Shown: piece by piece, positions 8,295-17,584 of the stretch | Position numbering within the stretch: position 1 is the stretch's first letter | Layout: the number at the start of each line of letters is the position of its first letter | DNA from: JACMLD01 sp963705285 | GTDB lineage: Bacteria > Bacteroidota > Bacteroidia > Chitinophagales > Chitinophagaceae | NCBI GenBank assembly: GCA_963705285.1 | Contig: OY970066.1 | Coordinates: 5,952,001-6,016,000 of the forward strand | Direction of reading: 5' to 3' | DNA length: 64,000 nucleotides | The notes under the pieces: generated by a model | Seen by the model: the letters and a program-made list of their open reading frames with translations, nothing else | What the model was told of the DNA's origin: nothing | Database searches by the model: none | Made by a program: the position numbers and the translations under genes

Positions 8295-8480
8295 TTATTT
8301 TATGCTCAGCAGCTGGTAGTGTTTAACTACCGGAGCTGTAACTTTAGATTTTGATAAACTAATGGTATGCGAACTGACCTCGCGCCCCTGCCCCTGTGCC
8401 TGGTTCATTTTAACCGCGTGTAATACAACTATCGCTGCGATTTCAAAAGTCAACACAAACAAACTGATATTTCTTTTCAT
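8295..8480 (-). CDS. Small membrane or exported peptide, unknown
   Basis: 61 residues: a short basic start (MKRN), a hydrophobic segment (ISLFVLTFEIAAIVVLHAV, about residues 5-23), then a polar tail with QGQGRE and a hydrophobic last third. I recognise no family. Support for a real gene comes from a strong hairpin terminator just past the stop and the membrane-anchor layout. A near-match to the -7 box (TATCTCTG) lies just upstream. It could instead be a structural RNA with an accidental open frame. Confidence 0.5.
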   Translation of the reverse strand: MKRNISLFVLTFEIAAIVVLHAVKMNQAQGQGREVSSHTISLSKSKVTAPVVKHYQLLSIK

Positions 8481-8739
8481 ACACAGAGATACTTGGTTTT
8501 GATTTAAGTTTTTTGGGGCTTGGATTGATTTTCGAAACGCAAAATAAGCTCTTTTATTTCAACGGTTCAAATAAGATTGGGCCTGATCACAATAAGTTTT
8601 AGGAAGTAGGCGTTGGTTTTTCTTATGACTGAATTCAAGTATATGTATGATTATCAGTATCTTGTAATTCCAAAAAACTGTTAAACAATGGTTAATTACG
8701 CAAAGCCTTTACAAAGGGTTGGGTGACGTATAATAAAAA

Positions 8740-9537
8740 TTAATCTTTGGCAATTTTTAAATAACTGGTCATTATTCCTTTGATCAATGACGAGCTAAAA
8801 CCCTGGTGTTCCATTTCATTAAGCCCTGCTATTGTACAACCTTTTGGCGTAGTTACCTTATCAATTTCCTGCTCAGGGTGGGTACCTTTTTTCAGCAACA
8901 GGTCTGCAGCGCCTTTTACCGTTTGTGCTGCAATCAGGTTTGCTGTGGCTGCATCAAACCCAATTTCTATGCCACCTTGTATATTTGCCCGAATATATCT
9001 CATAGCATAGGCGGTTCCGCAAGCGCCGAGTACGGTGGCAGCATCCATTAATTTTTCTTCAATAACGGCTACTTTGCCTAACTGCGTAAACAGTTCAATA
9101 ATATACTCTATGTCATCTTTTTCCACTTCATGATGGCTGATACATGTCATACTTTCCTGGATGGCAATGGCGGTATTGGGCATAGCCCGTACCACCGGAA
9201 TTTTTTTGGCTACAATTTTTAAAATATTACTAATGCTAACGCCTGTTATTACAGAAATGATGATATGCTTATCAGCAAGCAAGGCGCCCTGCAATTTTGA
9301 AAGTATATCGTCTACCTGAAAAGGTTTTACGGCCAATATGACAAGGTCTGCAAAGCGAAGCGCTTCTTCATTATTATCGCTTACCAGCACGCCTTTTCTT
9401 TCCAAATGGTGCAGGGTGGCAACATTGCGTTTGGTTACGATAATATGTTTGGGCAGAATAAAACCGCTTTGTATCAAACCTTCGGCGATGGCGGTACCCA
9501 GGTTACCGCCACCAATGATAGCAATCTTCTTATTCAT
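8740..9537 (-). CDS. proC: Pyrroline-5-carboxylate reductase
   Basis: 265 residues; last step of proline synthesis, NAD(P)H reduction of pyrroline-5-carboxylate. N-terminal Rossmann fold with KIAIIGGGNLGTAIAEGLI; VVRAMPNTA segment in the middle; C-terminal dimerisation domain with AAQTVKGAADLLL and the signature VTTPKGCTIAGLNEME, close to the PROSITE pattern of the family. The frame stays open upstream for eight codons, but the ATG at 9537 (MNKKIAIIGG) places the Rossmann motif at the usual position. A TATTTTTG box lies 22 bases upstream. The gene stands alone. Confidence 0.96.
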   Translation of the reverse strand: MNKKIAIIGGGNLGTAIAEGLIQSGFILPKHIIVTKRNVATLHHLERKGVLVSDNNEEALRFADLVILAVKPFQVDDILSKLQGALLADKHIIISVITGVSISNILKIVAKKIPVVRAMPNTAIAIQESMTCISHHEVEKDDIEYIIELFTQLGKVAVIEEKLMDAATVLGACGTAYAMRYIRANIQGGIEIGFDAATANLIAAQTVKGAADLLLKKGTHPEQEIDKVTTPKGCTIAGLNEMEHQGFSSSLIKGIMTSYLKIAKD

Positions 9538-9558
9538 GATTGTTTTTTTGAAACGCCG

Positions 9559-9566
9559 CAAAAATA
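9559..9566 (-). promoter_or_regulatory. -7 box TATTTTTG upstream of proC
   Basis: Exact TAnnTTTG match on the minus strand, 22 bases upstream of the proC ATG, giving a leader of about 14 bases. Confidence 0.55.
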
Positions 9567-9657
9567 CAAATAATACCGCGGAAAATTTTTGCTATAACAC
9601 GGCATCAACCGCTGTGATTAGGATGGATGGATGAAAACCGGATGGCGTGTTCGTGTA

Positions 9658-10638
9658 TCAATAATAATGACCCTTTGCCAGGTAATTTCTTACATAATCG
9701 CCTGCACCTTCTTCAAGCGAGTAAAATGGCTGACCATACCCGGCATTGATAAGTTTGCTCATATCGGCTTCCGTAAAATACTGGTATTTATCGCGTATGT
9801 CTGCCGGCATGTCAATAAAGTTGATCTGCGCCGGTTTGTTCAACCCGGCAAAAGTGGCTTTCACCAAATCTTCAAAAGCCCGCGCGTTACCGGTGCCCAG
9901 GTTATAGATACCCGATGCTGGCTGGTTTTCCATTAACCAGTAACAAACTTTCACCACGTCTTTTACATACACAAAATCGCGCAGCTGCTGCCCGTCTTTA
10001 AAATCTGGCCGGTGAGATTTGAACAGTTTTACCAGGCCGTCTTTTTGTATCTGGTTGAAAGAATGCCAGATAACACTTGCCATGCGGCCTTTGTGGTATT
10101 CGTTGGGGCCGTATACATTAAAAAATTTAAGTCCTGCCCAAAAAGGTGGCTGAGCGCTTTGTTGCAGCGCCCATTTATCAAATTCATTTTTAGAAACGCC
10201 ATATGGGTTCAGCGGTTGTAATGTAAACGGAAGCGCATGATCGTCTTTATACCCCAGTGCACCATCGCCATATGTGGCCGCTGAAGAAGCATACACCAGG
10301 GGAATATTTTTTTCTGTGCAGTAATTCCAGATTTGCTGTGAATATTCAACGTTGAGTTGCTGGTGAATGGCGTAATCAAATTCTGTGGTATCTGTTCTGG
10401 CACCAATATGAAAAACTATATCAATAACCGGGTTTTCCGTTTGCAGCCAGTCAAAGAACACAGAACGTTCCACTTTTTTGCTGAACCGTTTGTTTTCCAG
10501 GTTGGGTATTTTGTCGGCCCGCGAAAAATCATCTACCAGTATAAGCTGATGGTAGCCCTGCTCATTCATAAAACCCACCAGGCAGCTGCCAATAAAACCT
10601 GCTGCACCGGTGATAACTATGGTTGCTTTTTTTTCCAT
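9658..10638 (-). CDS. hldD: ADP-L-glycero-D-manno-heptose 6-epimerase
   Basis: 326 residues of the short-chain epimerase family. HldD makes the heptose used in lipopolysaccharide inner core. Visible: NAD-binding GAAGFIGS near residue 12, an NPYGVSKNEFD segment with the catalytic Tyr-x-x-x-Lys pair, FFNVYGPNEYHKGRMASV, and a family-typical HRPDFKDGQQLRDFVYVKD block that separates HldD from GalE-like epimerases. The start is the ATG at 10638 (MEKKATIVITG); the frame extends upstream only through TTG codons created by a short repeat. No other heptose gene is nearby. Confidence 0.93.
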   Translation of the reverse strand: MEKKATIVITGAAGFIGSCLVGFMNEQGYHQLILVDDFSRADKIPNLENKRFSKKVERSVFFDWLQTENPVIDIVFHIGARTDTTEFDYAIHQQLNVEYSQQIWNYCTEKNIPLVYASSAATYGDGALGYKDDHALPFTLQPLNPYGVSKNEFDKWALQQSAQPPFWAGLKFFNVYGPNEYHKGRMASVIWHSFNQIQKDGLVKLFKSHRPDFKDGQQLRDFVYVKDVVKVCYWLMENQPASGIYNLGTGNARAFEDLVKATFAGLNKPAQINFIDMPADIRDKYQYFTEADMSKLINAGYGQPFYSLEEGAGDYVRNYLAKGHYY

Positions 10639-10640
10639 TG

Positions 10641-10675
10641 AAAAGTCAAAAATCAAAAGTCAAAAGTCAAAAAAA
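10641..10675. repeat. Short stutter repeat CAAAAGTC
   Basis: Directly upstream of hldD: the word TCAAAAGT or TCAAAAAT repeats four times with a period of about 10 bases, ending in an A-tract. On the hldD strand it reads GACTTTTGACTTTTG. Confidence 0.7.
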
Positions 10676-10786
10676 ATGGCCGCATATTCGTAGGTTATTG
10701 CGCTGCAACAGTATTTATTGGAAGCTTTCGTTCAACCATCAATTTTATGCCAAACGGAAAGCTGGTCAATATAAAATAAATTGAAG

Positions 10787-10816
10787 CAACGCACTTACAA
10801 CTCAACTCTTAACACA
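10787..10816. repeat. Dispersed gene-end module, copy 2
   Basis: Exact copy of the 16-base CAACGCACTTACAACT seen at 3224, again followed by CTTAACAC and again directly beside the stop codon of a minus-strand gene (purL, ending at 10818). Confidence 0.7.
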
Positions 10817-10817
10817 A

Positions 10818-13052
10818 TTATAATGCAGTAACCGCATCGTCTGCCTGCACGGCAGAAAGAATATTTCCGATGGCGTTGTCATAAGTATCTTTCCAGCTAT
10901 CAATGCTGCCCCAATTCATACCGTCTACCTCCACCGTTCCGTTGGTAACAAAACCCAGTTCTGCAAATGCATGTGCACCTACTAATTTTTTGAACGCCGG
11001 CACATCTGCTTGACTAACGGTCACCACTACCCTGCTTTGGCTTTCACCAAACCAGTAAGCATCTTTACGAATGTTAAAGTCGGCGGCTACCACATCCATA
11101 CCCAGGTTGCGGTTAAAACAAGATTCTATCAGCGTGATGAATAATCCGCCTTCACTTACATCGTGCGCCGATTGAATTATTTTTTTGCTGATCAGTTCTG
11201 CCACTTTTTGTTGCAGTGTAAATTCTTTGTCGAGGTCAAACTCGGGCGCCGGGCTAAACTCCACACCATGAATTTTGTGCAGGTATTCAGACGAATTGAT
11301 ATCGTTGCTGCTGTTTCCAATTAAAAATATCAGGTCGCCCGCTGCTTTAAAATCGAGCGTCATTTTTTCGTTTACATTATCCAGCAATCCTACCATACCA
11401 ATAGTGGGCGTGGGGTATACGGCACCATCGGGCCCCTGGTTATAAAAACTAACATTACCCCCGGTAACAGGTGTATCAAATTTTGTACAGGCTTCGCCCA
11501 TACCTTTTAGTGCATGTACAAACTGGTAATATACTTCGGGGTCGTACGGATTGCCAAAATTGAGGCAGTTGGTGATGCCGAGTGGCTGACCGCCACTGCA
11601 CACAATATTCCTGGCAGCTTCAGCCACCGCAATCATACCGCCTTTATAAGGGTCTGCAAATACATAACGGCTGTTGCAGTCTGTGGTAAGCGCCAATCCT
11701 TTACTGGTAGGTTTTGCCACTACTATGGCAGCATCGCTGGGTGCATTGGTAGATGCATTGCCTGCGCCTACCATGCTATCGTACTGTACGTATACAAACT
11801 TCTTGGAAGCAATATTGGGAATGGCTACCAGTTGTTCTGCTACAGCGCGCAAATCATCGGGCACTTCAATACTGTCTGCATTGAATGCTTTAATTTTTTG
11901 CAGGTAAGCCGGCTCTTTTATTTCGCGGGTGTATTGCGGAGCGCCACCGCCCAGCACCAGTTCATGCGCGGGCAGGGAAGCTTCCAGTGTGCCATGCATG
12001 TAAAAATTGAGTATGCCATCGCCGGTTACTTCGCCAATTTCAGAGCAGGGCAGATCCCATTTTTCAAACACGTCTATTACCGCCTGCTCTTTTCCTTTTT
12101 CTACTACCATCAGCATTCTTTCCTGGCTTTCGCTCAGCAATAACTCCCAGGCCTTCATATTTTTCTGGCGGGTAGGCACTTTTTCAAGATCGATGCGCAT
12201 GCCCGATTCGCCTTTGGCACTCATTTCTGAAGTGGAACAAATGATACCGGCAGCACCCATATCCTGCATACCTACTACGGCGCCGGTTTTAATTACTTCG
12301 AGGCAGGCTTCCAATAATTTTTTTTCCTGAAAAGGATCACCTACCTGTACCGCGGGCAATTCTTCGGCGCTTTCTGCGGTTATATCGGCGGATGCAAACG
12401 AGGCGCCGCCAATACCATCTTTACCGGTGGCGCTGCCCACAAAAAAAACAGGATTGCCATTGCCTTTTGCAGTGGCAGAAATAGTGTCGCCGTTTTTTAA
12501 CACACCCACACTCATGGCGTTTACCAGCGGGTTGGTATGGTAACAGGGTTCAAAATAAATTTCTCCGCCCACCGTGGGTACGCCAAAGCAATTGCCGTAG
12601 TGGCCAATACCATGCACAATACCGCTTAGCAGGTGCTGGGTTTTTGTTTCCCTGATACTGCCAAACCGCAATGAATTAAGTGCTGCCACCGGGCGGGCGC
12701 CCATGGTAAAAATATCTCTGTGAATACCACCTACCCCGGTAGCTGCGCCCTGAAAAGGCTCTATGGCGGAGGGATGATTATGCGATTCAATTTTAAATAC
12801 CACACCGTAGCCGTCACCAATATCCATTAGCCCGGCATTTTCTTCACCGGCTTTTACCAGCATCTTTTTGCCGTCGCGTGGTAATGTTTTCAACCATTTA
12901 ATAGAATTCTTATAACTGCAATGTTCGCTCCACATGGCAGAGAAACAACACAATTCAGTAAAATTGGGGGTTCGTCCCAGTTTTTGTTTAATAAGGTCGA
13001 ATTCTTCTGCAGTAAGACGCAGTTGTGCGGCTGTTGAAGCTGTTATTTCCAT
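10818..13052 (-). CDS. purL: Phosphoribosylformylglycinamidine synthase, large subunit PurL (small type)
   Basis: 744 residues, the length of the stand-alone PurL that works with separate PurS and PurQ; there is no fused glutaminase domain. It converts FGAR to FGAM with ATP and glutamine-derived ammonia in purine synthesis. Recognised: FTELCCFSAMWSEHCSYKNS near the N-terminus, KIESHNHPSAIEPFQGAATGVGG, and the duplicated AIRS-like halves (VGGEIYFEPCYH; TGGNVSFYNQGPDGAVYPTP). purS and purQ are not in the window. A TACTTTTG box lies 18 bases upstream of the ATG. Confidence 0.97.
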   Translation of the reverse strand: MEITASTAAQLRLTAEEFDLIKQKLGRTPNFTELCCFSAMWSEHCSYKNSIKWLKTLPRDGKKMLVKAGEENAGLMDIGDGYGVVFKIESHNHPSAIEPFQGAATGVGGIHRDIFTMGARPVAALNSLRFGSIRETKTQHLLSGIVHGIGHYGNCFGVPTVGGEIYFEPCYHTNPLVNAMSVGVLKNGDTISATAKGNGNPVFFVGSATGKDGIGGASFASADITAESAEELPAVQVGDPFQEKKLLEACLEVIKTGAVVGMQDMGAAGIICSTSEMSAKGESGMRIDLEKVPTRQKNMKAWELLLSESQERMLMVVEKGKEQAVIDVFEKWDLPCSEIGEVTGDGILNFYMHGTLEASLPAHELVLGGGAPQYTREIKEPAYLQKIKAFNADSIEVPDDLRAVAEQLVAIPNIASKKFVYVQYDSMVGAGNASTNAPSDAAIVVAKPTSKGLALTTDCNSRYVFADPYKGGMIAVAEAARNIVCSGGQPLGITNCLNFGNPYDPEVYYQFVHALKGMGEACTKFDTPVTGGNVSFYNQGPDGAVYPTPTIGMVGLLDNVNEKMTLDFKAAGDLIFLIGNSSNDINSSEYLHKIHGVEFSPAPEFDLDKEFTLQQKVAELISKKIIQSAHDVSEGGLFITLIESCFNRNLGMDVVAADFNIRKDAYWFGESQSRVVVTVSQADVPAFKKLVGAHAFAELGFVTNGTVEVDGMNWGSIDSWKDTYDNAIGNILSAVQADDAVTAL

Positions 13053-13069
13053 GATTGTTATTAAAAACG

Positions 13070-13077
13070 CAAAAGTA
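13070..13077 (-). promoter_or_regulatory. -7 box TACTTTTG upstream of purL
   Basis: Exact TAnnTTTG match on the minus strand, 18 bases before the purL ATG; short leader. Confidence 0.55.
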
Positions 13078-13190
13078 CAAACCCGCTGTCAATTGTATGT
13101 ATTAATTTATCACCTCTGTAATCACATACCGGCATGCTAACGCATAATTAAGTAGGTTTGCTGATTTTATATTATTTTCCGGGAATTATT

Positions 13191-14327
13191 ATGCCCTCAA
13201 AAAAGCGCATCGCCTTTGTTGCCAATACCAGCTGGAGTATTTATAAATTCAGATTGTACCTCTTGCAAACGCTTGTTCAAAAAGGATATGATGTTTTTGT
13301 ATTGGCACCACGCGATAAATATACCAGCCAGTTTGAACAACTGCCGGGCATACATTATACCGAGTTAACAAAATTAAAAAGCAAAAGCATTTCACTCGCA
13401 GATGATTTGCAGCTATACCGCGAACTGCTTGCACATTACAGGCGCATTGCCCCACACCTTATTTTTCATTATACCATAAAAGCAAATATCTATGGTTCAA
13501 TTGCCGCCGCGCGTATTGGTTGCCCTGCTGTAAGCGTAATAACCGGATTGGGGTATGCATTCACCGGCCAGGGCATACTGCAGGCAGCGGCATCCAAACT
13601 GTACCGCTATGCATTGAAGAAAACAAAAGAAGTGTGGTTTTTAAACACAGACGATCAGCATGTTTTTATTCAGGGCAAACTGGTAGCGGCAGATAAAACA
13701 TTTATACTACCCGGAGAAGGCGTTAATACCAACACATTTTATGCCGCTCCTTATAATGAAAACCGAACACCCGTTTCGTTTCTGCTTATTGCCAGGTTAA
13801 TTGAACACAAAGGTGTATATGAATATGCGCGCGCTGCAGGCATGCTGCTTTCAAAAGGCCTGCCTGTACATTTTGCATTGCTGGGTTTTGGTGATGATAA
13901 AAGCGCCGTAGCCGTTCCAAAAGAAAAATTGGCGCAGTGGCAATCCGCAGGGGTCATTCAATACCTTGGTGAAACAGATGATGTAGTACCGTTTATTGAA
14001 AAAGCGGATTGTGTTGTGCTGCCCTCCTACCGCGAAGGCCTCCCGCTCAGCCTGCTGGAAGGAGCGAGCATGTGTAAGGCATTAATTGCAACCGATGTAC
14101 CGGGATGCCGCCAACTGGTGAAAGATGGCTTGAACGGATATTTATGCCCACAAAAAGACGCTGCTGCCCTGGCAGCCGTTATGGAGAAATACTTTCATTT
14201 GCCTGCACCAGCCAAAAAACAAATGGGGTTGGCCGGAAGAGAATTGGTGACCCAACAATATACCCAGGAAATTATTTCAGACATTTACCTCAAAAAGCTG
14301 GATGAGCTCACAGAACGCAACACTTAA
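13191..14327 (+). CDS. Glycosyltransferase, family 4 (GT-B fold)
   Basis: 378 residues. N-terminal Rossmann-like half starts KKRIAFVANTSWSIYKFRL; the donor-binding half carries LLIARLIEHKGVYEY and the EX7E retaining motif in YREGLPLSLLEGASM, as in GT4 enzymes that add sugars to lipid carriers or surface glycans. The layout resembles the PglA/CapM-like subfamily (GLGYAFTG). The acceptor cannot be read from the sequence. The start is the ATG at 13191 (MPSKKRIAF); an earlier in-frame codon would add an unlikely 11-residue extension. The next gene, a polytopic membrane protein, follows after 32 bases, so the two probably work in the same glycan pathway. Confidence 0.88.
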   Translation: MPSKKRIAFVANTSWSIYKFRLYLLQTLVQKGYDVFVLAPRDKYTSQFEQLPGIHYTELTKLKSKSISLADDLQLYRELLAHYRRIAPHLIFHYTIKANIYGSIAAARIGCPAVSVITGLGYAFTGQGILQAAASKLYRYALKKTKEVWFLNTDDQHVFIQGKLVAADKTFILPGEGVNTNTFYAAPYNENRTPVSFLLIARLIEHKGVYEYARAAGMLLSKGLPVHFALLGFGDDKSAVAVPKEKLAQWQSAGVIQYLGETDDVVPFIEKADCVVLPSYREGLPLSLLEGASMCKALIATDVPGCRQLVKDGLNGYLCPQKDAAALAAVMEKYFHLPAPAKKQMGLAGRELVTQQYTQEIISDIYLKKLDELTERNT

Positions 14328-14359
14328 TTACTTTTACCGGCGTTAGTAGTACAATCAAC

Positions 14360-15619
14360 ATGCATGTTACCCTCTTCATAGTGTATTTTTTGTTGCTGTG
14401 CCTGGCTATAACACGCATGCATTTTTTCAATACAAGCATCCGCACACACTGGCTGGTCATTTTTTTTGCGCTGCATGTGGCGGCAGGCTGCATACACAAT
14501 TGGATAGCATTTACATTTTATCCCAATCATGGTGATATCTGGTTCTTCTTTAATGAAAGTGTGGCCATGAAAAAGGAATTGCTCATTCATCCGCAGCAGT
14601 TTTGGCATACCCTGGTGGCCAATGAAGACGGTTTCAATATTACAGATACCACCAAACCCCTGCTGAATGTGCAGTACCAGGTGCTTCAATATATGCAGGT
14701 TGTGCTCAACTTTTTTTCTTGTGATAATTTATATATCAACACACTCATTTTTGCTTTCCCGGTTTTTGCAGGTTCCGTGGCGCTATTTAAATTTTTTTAC
14801 CATTATACAGACAACGTATTGGCAGCCCTGTGCACCCTACTTCTTCCTTCTGTACTTTTCTGGACGGCAACTGTCTACAAAGACGGGCTCTTCTATATGG
14901 CCATGGGCTTTTGTTGCTATAGTTTTTTACAAGCGCTGAAGCATCTCCGTTACCACTGGGCGGCAATGCTTGTTTGTACAGCTATTATGATTGCAGCGCG
15001 CGCCAACGCCTTGCTGACCCTATTGCCCGCACTGTTTTATCTGTGGCTGGCAGAAAAAACAAACTGGCCCAGACGCTGGTTGTTATTAACGGTGACGGCC
15101 ACGGTACTGGTGTTCTCAGCCATAGCCAATACATTGGTGCAGGATGGCTTGCTGGCTGCTGTAACCGAACGACAAAAAGATTTTTTGTTGCTGGAAGGCG
15201 GTTCCAGAATGTACTTACCCACCCTGGCGCCCAATGCAGTTAGTTTTCTGAACATTTTACCGGTGGCCATTGTAAACGGCTGGTGGCAACCATTGCCCGG
15301 TACCGGCGGAAAAATAATTTACACAGCGTTTTCCGCTGAATTGTTATGTATCTGGACGATTGTCTTACTCGGTTGCTATAAGTTGTTTGGCAATAAAAAT
15401 ATACGGGTAAACAGGTTTGCTGTTTTTTGTTTGCTGTTTGCATTGCCGGGCATGATCATTATTGGATATGTAGTACCGTTTGCCGGTGCAATTATACGGT
15501 ATAGAAGTATTTACCTGCCTTTTTTACTCGCACCCTTTCTCAGCATTTGTTGCAATCAGCCAACTAATCTATTTAGCCGCAGTAACAGGTGGCTGCAAGG
15601 GCATATCATTCCTGCATAA
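14360..15619 (+). CDS. Polytopic membrane protein, possible glycan-assembly protein
   Basis: 419 residues with about ten hydrophobic helices spread from residue 1 to 400. Charged loops include HGDIWFFFNESV and a RQKDFLLLEGGSRMYLPTL segment. The pattern (helical bundle, acidic residues in an early periplasmic loop, ATVYKDGLFYMAMG block) recalls GT-C glycosyltransferases or Wzy-like polymerases, but I cannot point to a diagnostic motif. It lies 32 bases after a GT4 glycosyltransferase gene on the same strand. Function not recognised. Confidence 0.75.
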   Translation: MHVTLFIVYFLLLCLAITRMHFFNTSIRTHWLVIFFALHVAAGCIHNWIAFTFYPNHGDIWFFFNESVAMKKELLIHPQQFWHTLVANEDGFNITDTTKPLLNVQYQVLQYMQVVLNFFSCDNLYINTLIFAFPVFAGSVALFKFFYHYTDNVLAALCTLLLPSVLFWTATVYKDGLFYMAMGFCCYSFLQALKHLRYHWAAMLVCTAIMIAARANALLTLLPALFYLWLAEKTNWPRRWLLLTVTATVLVFSAIANTLVQDGLLAAVTERQKDFLLLEGGSRMYLPTLAPNAVSFLNILPVAIVNGWWQPLPGTGGKIIYTAFSAELLCIWTIVLLGCYKLFGNKNIRVNRFAVFCLLFALPGMIIIGYVVPFAGAIIRYRSIYLPFLLAPFLSICCNQPTNLFSRSNRWLQGHIIPA

Positions 15620-15664
15620 CGTTGATTAGGTTACCAGCCTCAAAGTAGATTACATGGATTACAA

Positions 15665-16519
15665 TCATTCAACCACTGCATCCTTACAAATATAGGTAGG
15701 CAGTATGCCGGTGGAGCGTATGCGCATTTCTGCATCATCGGGCAGGGTATTGCCGGTGAGCACCAGCACTGTATCCAGCCCAAATTTGTTCCCTCCAATG
15801 ATATCTGTATGCAGCGTGTCGCCGACCATGAGGATGTCTTTCTTGGTGATGTCCAAACGCCAGCGTATCAGATCGTATGCAAACATAAAGAGTTGTGAAT
15901 CTGGCTTACCAAAGCGAATAAACCTTTTACCAACAATACTTTCTATCATAGAAGCAATGCCGCCAATGGCTATGGCTACTTCGTTATTACCAGACAATGG
16001 ATAGGTATTGTCGGTGTTGGCTACAATGGCCGGTATAGTGCGTTTGCGGAGAATATTGATACTTTTATTCAGATCATCGAACCAGTTAAACCCTTCATCG
16101 TCTAACAATACCAGCGCATTTACCTGGTCTATATTGGTGTAATTGATGGCGCTGACCGGCAGCGTATGCAATCCGGAGCTATCTATGTAATGGGCTGAAT
16201 TGTTGGTGCCGAGATAGGCAACAATACCGTTGTTTACTTTAAGATCAAGGTATTCTTTTGCCAGCATACCAGATGATATGATGCGGTCTGGCGAAATAGC
16301 ATGCAGGCCAAGCTTGTGGTATGATTCCGCCAGTTGCTGCGGACTGCGTGATGCATCATTGGTTACAATATAATATTCCTTCTGCTGCGCTTCAATGTAG
16401 GCAAATGTTTTTTCAATACCGGGCACCAGGCCATGGTAATTTTTAAGCACCCCAAAGGCGTCAAAAAAGATAATCTTATACTTATCAAGAACTGTTTTAA
16501 AATCAGTTGCCTGCATCAT
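15665..16519 (-). CDS. HAD-superfamily class IIA phosphatase
   Basis: 284 residues. Motif I is IIFFDAFGVL (nucleophile Asp20); the usual second Asp of DxD is replaced, as in the NagD-related TIGR01459 subfamily whose motif is DxW/F-G-V. The capping domain (YIVTNDASRSPQQLAESYHKLGL) and motif IV (ILMVGDTLHTDIIGGNKFG) are class IIA. Predicted to dephosphorylate a small metabolite such as a sugar or nucleotide phosphate; substrate unknown. It sits 24 bases downstream of a kinase-fold phosphotransferase gene, so the pair may put on and take off the same phosphate (inference). Confidence 0.85.
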   Translation of the reverse strand: MMQATDFKTVLDKYKIIFFDAFGVLKNYHGLVPGIEKTFAYIEAQQKEYYIVTNDASRSPQQLAESYHKLGLHAISPDRIISSGMLAKEYLDLKVNNGIVAYLGTNNSAHYIDSSGLHTLPVSAINYTNIDQVNALVLLDDEGFNWFDDLNKSINILRKRTIPAIVANTDNTYPLSGNNEVAIAIGGIASMIESIVGKRFIRFGKPDSQLFMFAYDLIRWRLDITKKDILMVGDTLHTDIIGGNKFGLDTVLVLTGNTLPDDAEMRIRSTGILPTYICKDAVVE

Positions 16520-16543
16520 GTAGCAATGTTTTGGTTAGCCAGC

Positions 16544-17584
16544 TTATGCTTCTTTTATTTTAAGCGCCTGTATCAGTTTTTCTGCGTCAAAATCAGTGTC
16601 AATGGAAGGCAAATAAATATCAAAGGCTTCTGCTGTTAGTTTATTGGCATATTGATCGCTGAAAAAGTAGCTGCCATTCTTAACCACGTAATTTAGAATA
16701 AAAAACCGGTATGCTTCTTTCAAAAACCTTAACTCGTTTGCGGTCAGCGGGTTCACCTTGTGGTACTCCTGTAAAAAAGTGATGAAACGATCTTCCATCA
16801 TGGTATTGATCAGATAGCTGAAAGCGGTTTTATCGCCGGCATCGGATACCACACGACTGAAGAAATAAAAATCGAGCATGCGATAGCTCATGCGAAACCA
16901 GTCATAATCCCACCTGGTATACAGTTCCTGTTTGTTGGTAACAGAAAAATTGCCAATGTTCCAGTCAATAAAAACGGGTATGATCTCAAAAGAACTCACA
17001 TTGCATTTAAGGCGGTTTTTAATAAACAAATCGCAATGATGGCGGAGGTAATCCGCCTGTTCGGGTGTAAATTTTTTCTTGTCTTTATCCAGCATCTCGC
17101 GCAGCGCATTAATGTCTGTACGCAGGGTTTTTATAGATTTAGGCAGCACATTGCGCAACCTTGAGCAGGCTTTGTGAAATTTACCGGTTTGCTCACCAAA
17201 CTTTCGTATGTGCTGGTCTTCAAGTCGCCGCGGCATACGATGTAGTACACGCACCGGGTTGTAAAACACCACCCAGATATCTGTTTTACCGCTTTTATAC
17301 CGGTACATAAACACGCGGTTGTTGCGCAGCAATGATTTGGCAAGAAAATTTTCGTATGGGTACAACAGGTTATTTGACAGGGTATGAATAATGCGATGAT
17401 CTTCCTTAAAGTACTCGTATTTGCCAAAAAAAGACAGCTTGGCTATAATAATGTCTTCATCTTGAAAAGTAATACGGAAAACATAGTTGGTAGACACCAT
17501 TGGACTGATGTCTTCTATCTTGTGTATTATCTTGGTGGCATCATATTCTTCCCATGCCTTCCTGATAATATTTGAGTAATCCAT
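16544..17584 (-). CDS. Kinase-fold phosphotransferase (APH/choline-kinase-like)
   Basis: 346 residues. C-lobe motifs match the aminoglycoside phosphotransferase/choline kinase group in shape: FIDWNIGNF at 205-213 corresponds to the HxDxxxxN catalytic loop (Asp207, Asn212, with His replaced by Ile) and RWDYDWFRM around Asp226/Asp228 to the metal-binding DxD. The N-lobe has IIAKLSFFG as a possible ATP-lysine strand. The substrate is unknown; antibiotic resistance is not implied. It is first in a two-gene unit with the HAD phosphatase, and a TACTTTTG box lies 35 bases upstream. Confidence 0.75.
   Translation of the reverse strand: MDYSNIIRKAWEEYDATKIIHKIEDISPMVSTNYVFRITFQDEDIIIAKLSFFGKYEYFKEDHRIIHTLSNNLLYPYENFLAKSLLRNNRVFMYRYKSGKTDIWVVFYNPVRVLHRMPRRLEDQHIRKFGEQTGKFHKACSRLRNVLPKSIKTLRTDINALREMLDKDKKKFTPEQADYLRHHCDLFIKNRLKCNVSSFEIIPVFIDWNIGNFSVTNKQELYTRWDYDWFRMSYRMLDFYFFSRVVSDAGDKTAFSYLINTMMEDRFITFLQEYHKVNPLTANELRFLKEAYRFFILNYVVKNGSYFFSDQYANKLTAEAFDIYLPSIDTDFDAEKLIQALKIKEA

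Noticed and set aside
16544..17584. Antibiotic-resistance (aminoglycoside) kinase
   Set aside because: Only the fold-level motifs match; the catalytic-loop His is absent and the neighbour is a metabolic phosphatase.
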